A DNA stretch of 6,355 nt from Bifidobacterium breve (GTDB taxonomy: Bacteria > Actinomycetota > Actinomycetes > S36-B12): the NCBI GenBank assembly GCA_945870085.1, contig CAMBQX010000102.1:1-6355 (forward strand), in the 5' to 3' direction. Each line of letters starts with the position of its first letter. The stretch's first letter is position 1. Below, piece after piece: positions 1 to 5,214 of the stretch. The notes beneath the pieces were generated by a model. The model worked only from the letters and a program-made list of their open reading frames with translations. It was not told the DNA's origin and made no database searches. The position numbers and the translations under genes were made by a program.

Positions 1-277
1 TCAGGAGTCCTACCTGGGTTGGATCCACTCCAGCGTCAGCTAGCGCTTTCGCTCCGGCCATCGCTGCCGCGTCTGCAAAGGTGACGTCCTCCGGCCACCA
101 GCGGCGTTCAGAGATACCGGCCAGGCGTTCGAGCATTCCGGGCCTAAGGCCAAGCCGCGCATAGGTTTCGAGTAGTTGCCCATCTATCTCTTCCGATGTC
201 ACGACAATGGGGGCATCAGCCACCGCAACGGCCAAAATTGCCGTATCGACATAGCGGAATGTGGCATTGCCAGGCAT
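1..277 (-). CDS. oleA: OleA-like 3-oxoacyl-ACP synthase III family protein (5' part only)
   Basis: This is the first 92 codons of a gene that runs off the left edge with no stop. The ATG at 277 has a good ribosome binding site, AAAGGA (283-288), 5 nt upstream. The protein begins with a beta strand, then DAPIVVTSEEI (21-31), an ETYARLGL segment (37-44), a GISERRWW segment (54-61) and DVTFADAAAMAGAKAL (64-79), then GVDPTQVGLL at the edge. This is the N-terminal half-fold of the FabH/thiolase superfamily. The order 'DAP..(L/V)TS.EI', 'TY.RLG', 'AGI..RR.W', 'D....DAA..A..KAL' recalls OleA from memory of the family. OleA joins two fatty acyl-CoAs head to head into a beta-keto acid, the first step to long-chain olefins. 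The catalytic Cys, His and Asn lie outside the window, so a FabH-like enzyme remains possible. Downstream genes (oleBCD, if present) would lie further left. Confidence 0.75.
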   Translation of the reverse strand, partial: MPGNATFRYVDTAILAVAVADAPIVVTSEEIDGQLLETYARLGLRPGMLERLAGISERRWWPEDVTFADAAAMAGAKALADAGVDPTQVGLL

Positions 278-393
278 TTAGATCCTTTCAATAAACGACG
301 AGTCAAGCCCCCATAGCCTGCCATGCCCGACACGGTCGAGTGATTCGGGACCGCTAATACGCCCAATCGGCCTTGGTGACGTACGGTGCCTGT
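278..393. other. Divergent intergenic region between the oleA-like gene and the secreted hydrolase
   Basis: These 116 bp separate two genes read away from each other. They hold the ribosome binding site of the oleA-like gene at 283-288 and, on the plus strand, a TACGGT hexamer at 382-387 just before the hydrolase. On the minus strand I found no TANNNT hexamer, and no -35/-10 pair I would defend. TAATAC at 355-360 on the plus strand resembles a -10 box but has no matching -35. No strong hairpin is visible. Confidence 0.5.
382..387 (+). promoter_or_regulatory. Candidate -10 element (TACGGT) for leaderless hydrolase mRNA
   Basis: TACGGT fits the actinobacterial -10 pattern TANNNT and lies exactly 6 nt before a GTG at 394, the spacing expected if transcription starts on the first base of the start codon. 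No Shine-Dalgarno sequence precedes any candidate start of this gene, which fits a leaderless transcript. No convincing -35 is seen. The same hexamer at the same spacing occurs before the GTPase gene (4533-4538, minus strand). Confidence 0.4.
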
Positions 394-1890
394 GTGATGA
401 CCCGGCGCTGGCACCTGCGCTTTGCCCTGCTGGCGACTACGGCCACCTGTTTTACCGCAATTGCTGGTGGTTTGAATCCGGCAGCCGCCGCCGACCTCAC
501 CAGATACGCCGAGCAACACCTCATCTGGAGAAACTGTTCGGGTGAAATGCAGTGCGCTAAATTGACAGTGCCCCGCGATTATGCCGATCTGGCCGCCGGC
601 GATATTCAAATTGCGCTCTCCCGGGTGCCGCATTCCGGCACAACTTTCCAAGGCTCCATCGTGGTAAACCCGGGCGGACCTGGTGGTTCCGGCATCGACT
701 TCGCCAGTACAGCCGCCGCCATCGTCGCCCCTGAGGTGTCACAGCAATTTGACATCGTGGGTTTTGATCCGCGCGGTGTGGCGGCCTCGGCTCCGGTCAT
801 CTGCATGAACGGATCGCAGACCACCCGCTGGTTGCTGTCGGACCCAACTCCCGATACGCGTAACGAGCAAAACATTTTGATGGGACTTGCTCGCGAGATA
901 AGCGCCGGGTGCTTGCAATATTCCCCACGAATCGCCCCGTTCATTTCAACAGCCAACACGGTTAACGACCTAGACATCTTGAGATCAGCACTCGGCGAGC
1001 AAAAACTTAATCTCCTTGGTTTCTCCTACGGAACCTCACTTGGGGCGTTATATGCCCAGAAATTCCCGAGCCAAGTTGGCCGCATGGTGCTCGATGGCGC
1101 GGTGGATCCAAGTTTAAACGGGATGGAGATATCGAAGGGCCAATCCGGCGGATTTCAAGGCGCCCTTGTCCGTTTCGCCAAGGATTGCGCCAACCGAAGC
1201 AACTGCCCCTACACCGGAGATTGGAATGATGTGCTCACTGGCATCAACCAACTCCTCGCAAGCCTTGAGGATAACCAGCTCCCGACCAGCGGCTTTGAGC
1301 CCCTGAATCAAGCCCAAGCGGTAACCGCACTCTTTTGGAGTATGTACTCCCCAGACTTCTGGGGCACTTTACGGTCGGCGCTCCGCCAGGCCGAGCGCGG
1401 TCAAGGTGAATACCTCCAGTGGTTGTCCAATCAGGCCACGGATCGAGTTGGCAAGAATCGTTACGGAAGTAATCAGAATTCGGCCTTCTATGCGATTTCC
1501 TGCCTGGACGCGCCCGCGACACCGGGCAGAACCGGGCTTGCTGCTGCAGCAAAGGCGTGGTCTAAAAATGCCCCGGTGCCTGAAATGGCGAGAGCGATGT
1601 CTTGGGGAAATGCGCCCTGTAGTTTTTGGTTTGATCACTTAGGGGGTAAGCCAGCGGCTGCTACCTCGACAACCACCGCACCCATCGTGGTAGTCGGAAC
1701 CAGGTTTGATCCGGCCACGCCCTACTCGTGGGCAATAGCACTACATGAGCAATTGCCGACGAGTTCGCTAATTACTTACGAGGGCGACGGGCACACCGCA
1801 TACGGCGTGGATTCTGCGTGTGTAAACGACGCGATCGACAACTTCTTGCTGACCGGCAGTGCCCCGGCCAGCGGGACAACCTGCAATTAG
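394..1890 (+). CDS. Secreted alpha/beta hydrolase, tripeptidyl-aminopeptidase (TAP) type, MEROPS S33-like
   Basis: The gene codes for a 498-aa exported serine hydrolase that probably removes short peptides from the N-termini of proteins outside the cell. A signal peptide is clear: basic RRWHLR, a hydrophobic stretch, then an AAAA/D cleavage site near residue 33. The oxyanion segment VVNPGGPGGSG lies at about 90-100, the FDPRG loop at about 124-128, and the nucleophile motif GFSYG at 209-213 (Ser211). Asp439 (in GTRFDPATP) and His467 (in GDGHTAYG) complete the triad. The last 100 or so residues match the TAP-like C-terminal domain, and the total length is normal for the family. Start choice: GTG 394 is preferred for its TANNNT hexamer 6 nt upstream; ATG 397 gives 497 aa, and in-frame TTG 373 would add seven residues ahead of the signal peptide. 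It converges on the PAC2 gene with a 6-bp gap and no visible terminator. The natural substrate cannot be read from sequence. Confidence 0.9.
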   Translation: MMTRRWHLRFALLATTATCFTAIAGGLNPAAAADLTRYAEQHLIWRNCSGEMQCAKLTVPRDYADLAAGDIQIALSRVPHSGTTFQGSIVVNPGGPGGSGIDFASTAAAIVAPEVSQQFDIVGFDPRGVAASAPVICMNGSQTTRWLLSDPTPDTRNEQNILMGLAREISAGCLQYSPRIAPFISTANTVNDLDILRSALGEQKLNLLGFSYGTSLGALYAQKFPSQVGRMVLDGAVDPSLNGMEISKGQSGGFQGALVRFAKDCANRSNCPYTGDWNDVLTGINQLLASLEDNQLPTSGFEPLNQAQAVTALFWSMYSPDFWGTLRSALRQAERGQGEYLQWLSNQATDRVGKNRYGSNQNSAFYAISCLDAPATPGRTGLAAAAKAWSKNAPVPEMARAMSWGNAPCSFWFDHLGGKPAAATSTTTAPIVVVGTRFDPATPYSWAIALHEQLPTSSLITYEGDGHTAYGVDSACVNDAIDNFLLTGSAPASGTTCN

Positions 1891-1896
1891 AATTAA

Positions 1897-2832
1897 CTAG
1901 CTGTCTGGATCTTTTGGCTCATCACCTTCAGCAAGGCTCTGCAGGAATTCTTCAACCTGGGCGGCAATCTCATCACCGGTGGGCACCCCACCCTGCGGGG
2001 TCAAATCTGATATCCCCCCCGTGGCACCTTGCTGCATAGCATTTAATTGGTCGTACTGCTGCTCCAGCGCAGCGACCACCATTGCGAACTCGTCATTGCC
2101 TACTAGTTGCTCCGCTACTTCGGTTTCAGCTCGATCTGCAGCCGGCTGCAGGTCTGCGGTAGGCACCACCAGGCCGGTAAGCGCCGCCACTCCGTTAATA
2201 AGGGTTTGCGCTGCGCGCGGAAATTCAAATTGCACTAAGTAGTGAGGTACTTGCGCGGTGATACCCATAGATGGGATCCCGTGCTCCCCTAGATACAGCT
2301 CAAGCATTGCCCCCAGATGACCTGGTACTTCGATCTCACCGAGCACCGAGGTGTAGGGGCTAAGTAGCGTGGGCTCATTGCCGTGCACTGTCACGGCAAG
2401 GGGCCGGGTATGTGGAATAGGCCAAGGGATCGCCGATAGGCCCACCGCAATTCGCACCTCAAAGCGACGTACCAAACCTTCAACCGCAGCCATGACCCGC
2501 TGCCACTGATAATCGGGCTCCGGGCCAACTAGCAAAAGGAACGACTCCCCATTCGCATCGGTGACTTCATGCAAAGTCACCTGCGGCATGTCGACAGAAG
2601 CGAAATGATCGACAACATAAGTCATGCGTGGGCGTCGTGCGCGGTAATCGAGAATCTCATCAATATCGAATGACGCTATCAACGTGTGCTCGCAAGTTTC
2701 CAAAATATGTGCGGCGGCTAGGCGCACCCCGCCACCGGCGTCAACAAATCCGGAGAAGGCGTAGACCAGCACCGGACGTTTAACCAAGGAAGGCTCTTGG
2801 TGAATCGTGTACAACGACTCAGGTGACCGCAC
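1897..2832 (-). CDS. PAC2 family protein (proteasome assembly chaperone-like)
   Basis: A 311-aa soluble protein of the PAC2 family. Actinobacterial members, such as Rv2125 of Mycobacterium tuberculosis, are named after eukaryotic proteasome-assembly chaperones, but their own role is not settled. Visible marks are the N-terminal RPVLVYAFSGFVDAGGGV segment (19-36), a strand ending in LLLVGPEPDYQW (99-110), GLSAIPWPIPHTRP (131-144), VPGHLGAMLELYLGEHGIPSMGITAQVPHY (169-198, the most typical stretch), and a helical C-terminus with PTGDEIAAQVEEFLQSL (284-300), which resembles the end of actinobacterial homologues. It has no signal peptide or membrane segment. The GTG start at 2832 is fixed by a perfect AGGAGG (2839-2844) 6 nt upstream, the strongest ribosome binding site in the window. 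It lies 126 bp downstream of the Ala/Lys-rich small gene and may be co-transcribed or have its own promoter (see 2900-2927). No proteasome genes are in view. Confidence 0.9.
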   Translation of the reverse strand: MRSPESLYTIHQEPSLVKRPVLVYAFSGFVDAGGGVRLAAAHILETCEHTLIASFDIDEILDYRARRPRMTYVVDHFASVDMPQVTLHEVTDANGESFLLLVGPEPDYQWQRVMAAVEGLVRRFEVRIAVGLSAIPWPIPHTRPLAVTVHGNEPTLLSPYTSVLGEIEVPGHLGAMLELYLGEHGIPSMGITAQVPHYLVQFEFPRAAQTLINGVAALTGLVVPTADLQPAADRAETEVAEQLVGNDEFAMVVAALEQQYDQLNAMQQGATGGISDLTPQGGVPTGDEIAAQVEEFLQSLAEGDEPKDPDS

Positions 2833-2838
2833 GACTTA

Positions 2839-2844
2839 CCTCCT
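2839..2844 (-). promoter_or_regulatory. Strong ribosome binding site AGGAGG of the PAC2 gene
   Basis: A perfect AGGAGG lies 6 nt before the GTG at 2832 and settles that start. It contrasts with the GTPase, transglycosylase and hydrolase genes, which lack a properly spaced Shine-Dalgarno site. Confidence 0.8.
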
Positions 2845-2899
2845 AGATTCCATTTGATCCGCATTAATTTTGGTCTGACTTAATATTGTCCATCAACTA

Positions 2900-2927
2900 A
2901 ACGTAGGCGCCAAAACCGCAGAGCCAA
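2900..2927 (-). promoter_or_regulatory. Possible promoter for the PAC2 gene (TTGGCT - 16 nt - TACGTT)
   Basis: On the minus strand, TTGGCT (2922-2927; four of six to TTGACA) and TACGTT (2900-2905; fits TANNNT) are 16 bp apart. Transcription would start near 2893 and leave a leader of about 60 nt carrying the AGGAGG site. The rest of the 126-bp gap is AT-rich compared with its neighbours. The match is modest, and read-through from the upstream genes is an alternative. Confidence 0.3.
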
Positions 2928-2958
2928 AGTTCGCTCAGAGCGCACGCGGGTTCACCGG

Positions 2959-3288
2959 TTAGCCACTTGGCTCTTGCCCCTTGGCCGCCTTGGCCGCCAC
3001 CTTTTTAGCGGCCGTCTTTTTGGCTGAGGTAGCCGCTGCCTCACTCGCAGTCTGTGCCATTTCATGGGCCACCGAGGCAGTCTGTTGCGCTGCCTTTTTC
3101 GCAGACGCGCCCGCGGCATCGGCGGCGGAGGCGATACCGGAGGCGGCGCCATCAGCTACCGACGCCACCGATTTAGGCCAAGTATCAGCAGCTTCAGATA
3201 GCGCGGAGGCGCTGCCGCGCCGTTTCCAAAGAACTACGCCAGCGGCTGTACCAGCTGCCGCCGCGAGCAATAGGAGCACTTTCTTCAT
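2959..3288 (-). CDS. Small membrane-anchored Ala/Lys-rich protein of unknown function
   Basis: A 109-aa protein that I cannot assign to a characterised family. It has three parts: MKK followed by a hydrophobic helix (about 4-21) and a WKRR stop-transfer patch; an Ala/Ser-rich, probably helical middle (about 29-88, many AxxA and SVA steps); and a Lys/Ala tail, SAKKTAAKKVAAKAAKG (88-104). The N-terminal part recalls the very short actinobacterial DLW-39 proteins (MKK, Ala/Leu helix, basic patch) and the middle recalls YtxH-like stress proteins; both are loose resemblances. The tail is like the KAAK repeats of histone-H1-like and HupB tails, so binding to an anionic partner (DNA, lipid or cell-wall polymer) is a guess. 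The ATG at 3288 has AGAGGA (3296-3301) 7 nt upstream. It starts 47 bp after the GTPase stop, so co-transcription with the GTPase is likely. It ends in TAA at 2959. Confidence 0.75.
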   Translation of the reverse strand: MKKVLLLLAAAAGTAAGVVLWKRRGSASALSEAADTWPKSVASVADGAASGIASAADAAGASAKKAAQQTASVAHEMAQTASEAAATSAKKTAAKKVAAKAAKGQEPSG

Positions 3289-3335
3289 ACGGGTGTCCTC
3301 TCACGATTAGTTGGAACAAGGCGACGCTAACACCT

Positions 3336-4529
3336 TTAGGTGAGGGCGCGCTTGGCTACTTTGACTATCCCGGAGGACGAATTACCGGCCTTCAGGAAAC
3401 CAACGAACTTTTCGGTCACCTCAGAACTCGCCAAGAAGGCATCGCGCCGTTCCGGGGTCAAGCCCATCGCGTATTCGCACACCCTGGCCCAGGCCATCCC
3501 CACCGCTTTGGTCAGCGCGCCGGCAACCGTCGCCGAAATTGCCGATCCCGCGATGGCACCTCCCGGCACGAATTTCAACAGACTCGTCACCGCATACCGA
3601 CCCGCCATGGTTGCTCCGCCGGTCAACACCACCGATCCCGCAATGGCCAACGCACGAGTTTTACTCGGTGGTAATCCATAGGCCGCGGTGATGCGCGCGA
3701 TCATGGTCACTTGATTTGGCACCAGCAGTGCAGCATCGGCGAACGGGATTGGCGTGGCTCCTATCCCAGCCGCCAAGGCAACCGCCTGGTTAATGATGCC
3801 AGCGACGGCTTTTTTTTTACGTCCAAGATCAAGTACCTGTGCGGCGGTCAGCGCACGTTCGGCCGCAACAGGAACGACACCATAAGTTTCGTCTAACAAT
3901 TTTTGTAATCCAAAGACTGGCGATGACGTGAATGCGTCAACCAAGGCGTTGGTGATGACCACTCGACCATCGGGTGCCAAAGGCAATCCCAGGCTTTCGA
4001 TATAACTCGCAAATTCAAGTGCCTCTGGATGCACCTGACCATCACGGGTCGGCACCTGGGTCATTACGACAATTACTGGTAGCCCAAGATCATGCAAGGC
4101 CCGAACGAATCCTTCCTGCGCCTGCTCGAAGCGGCGATCAGCCCACCGCACTAAGTACCAGATTGCATGAATCCGCTCATCAATCGCGCGCTGCCCATGA
4201 TCGCTTACCAATTTGCGAAGGCCCTCAAGAATTGCGTTTCCCGAAGTTCCGGTCTCAAACCCTTCGGAGTCATAAAGGCCTAGGAAACCATCAGGGTGCC
4301 GGTAGTAGATCAAACCCTTGGTTACCGATTGGCCAACCCCGGTGCGCGCCACATCGCGGCCAAAAATCGCATTGACTAGAGTTGATTTCCCTACTCCGGT
4401 CTTGCCGAAAACTGCGAGGTTGAAGGTACCCAGGGCCGCGAATGCCTCGGCTAATTTCTGCTCAAACATGGTCTCGACCTGTGCCTGATCCAGATCAGGC
4501 ACTTTGGCACTCGAATCATTGGCCACCAC
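3336..4529 (-). CDS. GTPase with C-terminal DUF697 membrane-associated domain
   Basis: A 397-aa protein joining an Era/septin-like G domain to a DUF697 domain. G1/Walker A is FGKTGVGKST (41-50), the G2 candidate is in VGQSVTKG (65-72), and G3 is DSEG (87-90). The G4 position reads MTQVPTRD (156-163), not a clean NKxD, so guanine specificity is less certain. DUF697 covers about 236-352, with the typical IGATPIPFADAALLVPNQVTMIARITAAYG (256-285) and then Gly/Ala-rich hydrophobic segments (about 293-345) likely to insert in or lie on the membrane. No function is established for this type; envelope stress or membrane dynamics is inference. The first two codons are both GTG. GTG 4526 (396 aa) lies 6 nt after TACGGT and suits a leaderless start; GTG 4529 has GGTGAGG directly against it, too close for a normal ribosome site. 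The gene leads a probable unit with the Ala/Lys-rich small gene, and is divergent from the transglycosylase. An A9 tract encodes K238-K240 at the domain junction. Confidence 0.88.
   Translation of the reverse strand: MVANDSSAKVPDLDQAQVETMFEQKLAEAFAALGTFNLAVFGKTGVGKSTLVNAIFGRDVARTGVGQSVTKGLIYYRHPDGFLGLYDSEGFETGTSGNAILEGLRKLVSDHGQRAIDERIHAIWYLVRWADRRFEQAQEGFVRALHDLGLPVIVVMTQVPTRDGQVHPEALEFASYIESLGLPLAPDGRVVITNALVDAFTSSPVFGLQKLLDETYGVVPVAAERALTAAQVLDLGRKKKAVAGIINQAVALAAGIGATPIPFADAALLVPNQVTMIARITAAYGLPPSKTRALAIAGSVVLTGGATMAGRYAVTSLLKFVPGGAIAGSAISATVAGALTKAVGMAWARVCEYAMGLTPERRDAFLASSEVTEKFVGFLKAGNSSSGIVKVAKRALT
3810..3818 (-). repeat. A9 homopolymer inside the GTPase gene
   Basis: Nine consecutive A residues on the coding strand encode three lysines (residues 238-240) between the G domain and DUF697. 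It is the longest homopolymer I see in the window. A one-base gain shifts to the reading S-R-R-W-H-H-stop, with TAA at 3792-3790. A one-base loss also ends within about 20 codons. Either way the product would keep the G domain and lose DUF697. Confidence 0.7.
4481..4502. repeat. Perfect 10-bp inverted repeat in the 5' end of the GTPase gene
   Basis: GTGCCTGATC, then CA, then GATCAGGCAC: 22 bp with perfectly complementary 10-bp arms and a 2-nt centre. It lies 25-46 bp into the GTPase reading frame (residues about 10-17) and about 85 bp from the transglycosylase start. It could act as a dyad operator or as an mRNA hairpin near the start of translation. No protein is known to bind it. Confidence 0.55.
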
Positions 4530-4532
4530 CTC

Positions 4533-4538
4533 ACCGTA
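4533..4538 (-). promoter_or_regulatory. Candidate -10 element (TACGGT) for leaderless GTPase mRNA
   Basis: On the minus strand TACGGT fits TANNNT and lies exactly 6 nt before the GTG at 4526 (3 nt before the GTG at 4529). It directly follows the GCCCGGGT element of the inverted repeat, overlapping its last T. No -35 consensus is found 16-18 bp upstream. Confidence 0.42.
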
Positions 4539-4575
4539 CCCGGGCCGCCCTGATCCCGCCTCGGGACGCCCGGGT
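4538..4575. promoter_or_regulatory. Inverted repeat (possible operator) in the GTPase/transglycosylase divergent region
   Basis: The arms ACCCGGGC (4538-4545) and GCCCGGGT (4568-4575) are perfectly complementary over 8 bp and flank a smaller hairpin, TCCCG-CCT-CGGGA (4554-4566). Each arm adjoins the candidate -10 box of the gene on its side, so both promoters carry the same upstream element in mirror image. This suits shared control of both genes by a dimeric regulator, or a structural role; no known operator consensus is recognised. Confidence 0.45.
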
Positions 4576-4581
4576 TAACGT
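4576..4581 (+). promoter_or_regulatory. Candidate -10 element (TAACGT) for leaderless transglycosylase mRNA
   Basis: TAACGT fits TANNNT and is separated by exactly 6 nt from the ATG at 4588. No Shine-Dalgarno sequence exists before this ATG, so a leaderless transcript starting on its A is the simplest reading. It directly follows the GCCCGGGT arm at 4568-4575. Confidence 0.45.
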
Positions 4582-4587
4582 TGCCTA

Positions 4588-5145
4588 ATGGTGATTGGCA
4601 GAGGTGGGCGCGCACTTTTGTCACTGACCATCCTCTTCACAGTTTTCGCCGTGGCAATAGGCGGTGGCTGGTGGCTACTTAATACCGCCAAGCAGCGCGG
4701 ATTCATCGGACCGGCTCCGGTGCCTGCGAACTACCGCGAGTTACTCCTCGATGCCGCGGCCCGCTGCCCCGCCATCCCGGTGGCCGTCTTCGCGGCCCAG
4801 ATGGAGGCTGAAAGCGGCTGGGACCCGGACGCGTCTAGTAGCGCCGGTGCTCGCGGGATCGCCCAATTCATGCCGGAGGTGTGGAAGGCATACGGGATAG
4901 ACGCCAATCAAGACGGTAAAACAAGTGTGTGGGACCCAGCCGATGCATTTGCTTCTGCAGCAGAACTTAATTGCCGCAACCGGAGGCTGGTTAAAGATAT
5001 TTCGGGTAACCGCTTAGAAAACACGCTGGCCGCATATAACGCTGGCTATGGAGCAGTTACGAAATATGACGGAGTACCGCCCTTCCCCGAAACAATTAAT
5101 TACGTGAAACGAATACTAGATAATTCGAAAGTCATTACTTGGTAG
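4588..5145 (+). CDS. Membrane-anchored lytic transglycosylase (SLT domain)
   Basis: A 185-aa protein that would cleave the glycan strands of peptidoglycan between MurNAc and GlcNAc outside the cytoplasmic membrane. Residues about 9-31 form a membrane anchor or uncleaved signal, with RGGR on the inside. The SLT fold follows: AAQMEAESGWDPDASSSAGARGIAQFMP (69-96), with catalytic Glu75 in the ESGW motif and the GIAQFMP motif at 90-96; AAYNAGYGAV (148-157); and the closing ETINYVKRI helix (168-176). Between the motifs, D105-A-N-Q-D-G-K-T-S-V-W-D116 has the spacing of an EF-hand loop (D, N, D, G, S, D), as in calcium-binding transglycosylases of the Slt35/MltB kind. The length fits a minimal single-domain enzyme with no separate cell-wall-binding domain. 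Start: ATG 4588 has no ribosome site but a TANNNT hexamer 6 nt upstream; GTG 4591 is the only near alternative. It is divergent from the GTPase gene and converges on the thioesterase gene. Confidence 0.88.
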   Translation: MVIGRGGRALLSLTILFTVFAVAIGGGWWLLNTAKQRGFIGPAPVPANYRELLLDAAARCPAIPVAVFAAQMEAESGWDPDASSSAGARGIAQFMPEVWKAYGIDANQDGKTSVWDPADAFASAAELNCRNRRLVKDISGNRLENTLAAYNAGYGAVTKYDGVPPFPETINYVKRILDNSKVITW

Positions 5146-5165
5146 CTAATCAGTGTTTAACGCGG

Positions 5166-5210
5166 TGGGAGTTCGACTAAATCGTGGCGCTATCCTCCCA
5201 GTCCCTTTTT
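5166..5210 (+). terminator. Weak candidate terminator after the transglycosylase gene
   Basis: TGGGAG (5166-5171) can pair with CTCCCA (5195-5200), leaving a 23-nt loop; GTCCC and five T residues follow (5206-5210). The stem is short and the loop long, so this is a weak candidate. It lies in the 69-bp gap between two convergent genes, where a terminator is expected. On the other strand no T-run follows the stem. Confidence 0.25.
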
Positions 5211-5214
5211 GGAC

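Noticed and set aside
373..393. Upstream in-frame TTG (373) and GTG (376) as the hydrolase start.
   Set aside because: They add residues without a ribosome site and push the basic n-region of the signal peptide inward; GTG 394 or ATG 397 gives a normal signal peptide.
394..510. Lipoprotein signal in the hydrolase (Cys in ATTATCFTA).
   Set aside because: The residues before the Cys (T-A-T) do not fit a lipobox, and the Cys lies in the middle of the hydrophobic stretch; an AAAA/D type I site follows.
199..651. Minus-strand open frame of 150 codons across the divergent gap and the start of the hydrolase gene.
   Set aside because: It overlaps the starts of both real genes, has no recognisable protein features and no ribosome site; it is a shadow frame.
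1337..1350. Inverted repeat GGAGTA-TG-TACTCC inside the hydrolase gene.
   Set aside because: A 6-bp arm in mid-gene coding sequence is expected by chance and has no flanking regulatory context.
2014..2020. Run of seven C (G7 on the coding strand) near the 3' end of the PAC2 gene.
   Set aside because: It encodes T-G-G in a variable C-terminal linker; a run of 7 is not exceptional, and loss of the last 40 residues would have unclear effect.
2136..2151. Perfect 16-bp palindrome CTGCAGCCGGCTGCAG inside the PAC2 gene.
   Set aside because: It encodes the ordinary segment L-Q-P-A-A-D in GC-rich codons, lies far from any promoter, and is plausibly chance in Ala/Gln-rich coding DNA.
2981..3310. Plus-strand open frame of 109 codons rich in Ala, antisense to the small Ala/Lys-rich gene.
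   Set aside because: It arises from the reverse complement of Ala/Ser/Lys codons; the minus-strand reading has a ribosome site, a sensible membrane protein layout and operon context.
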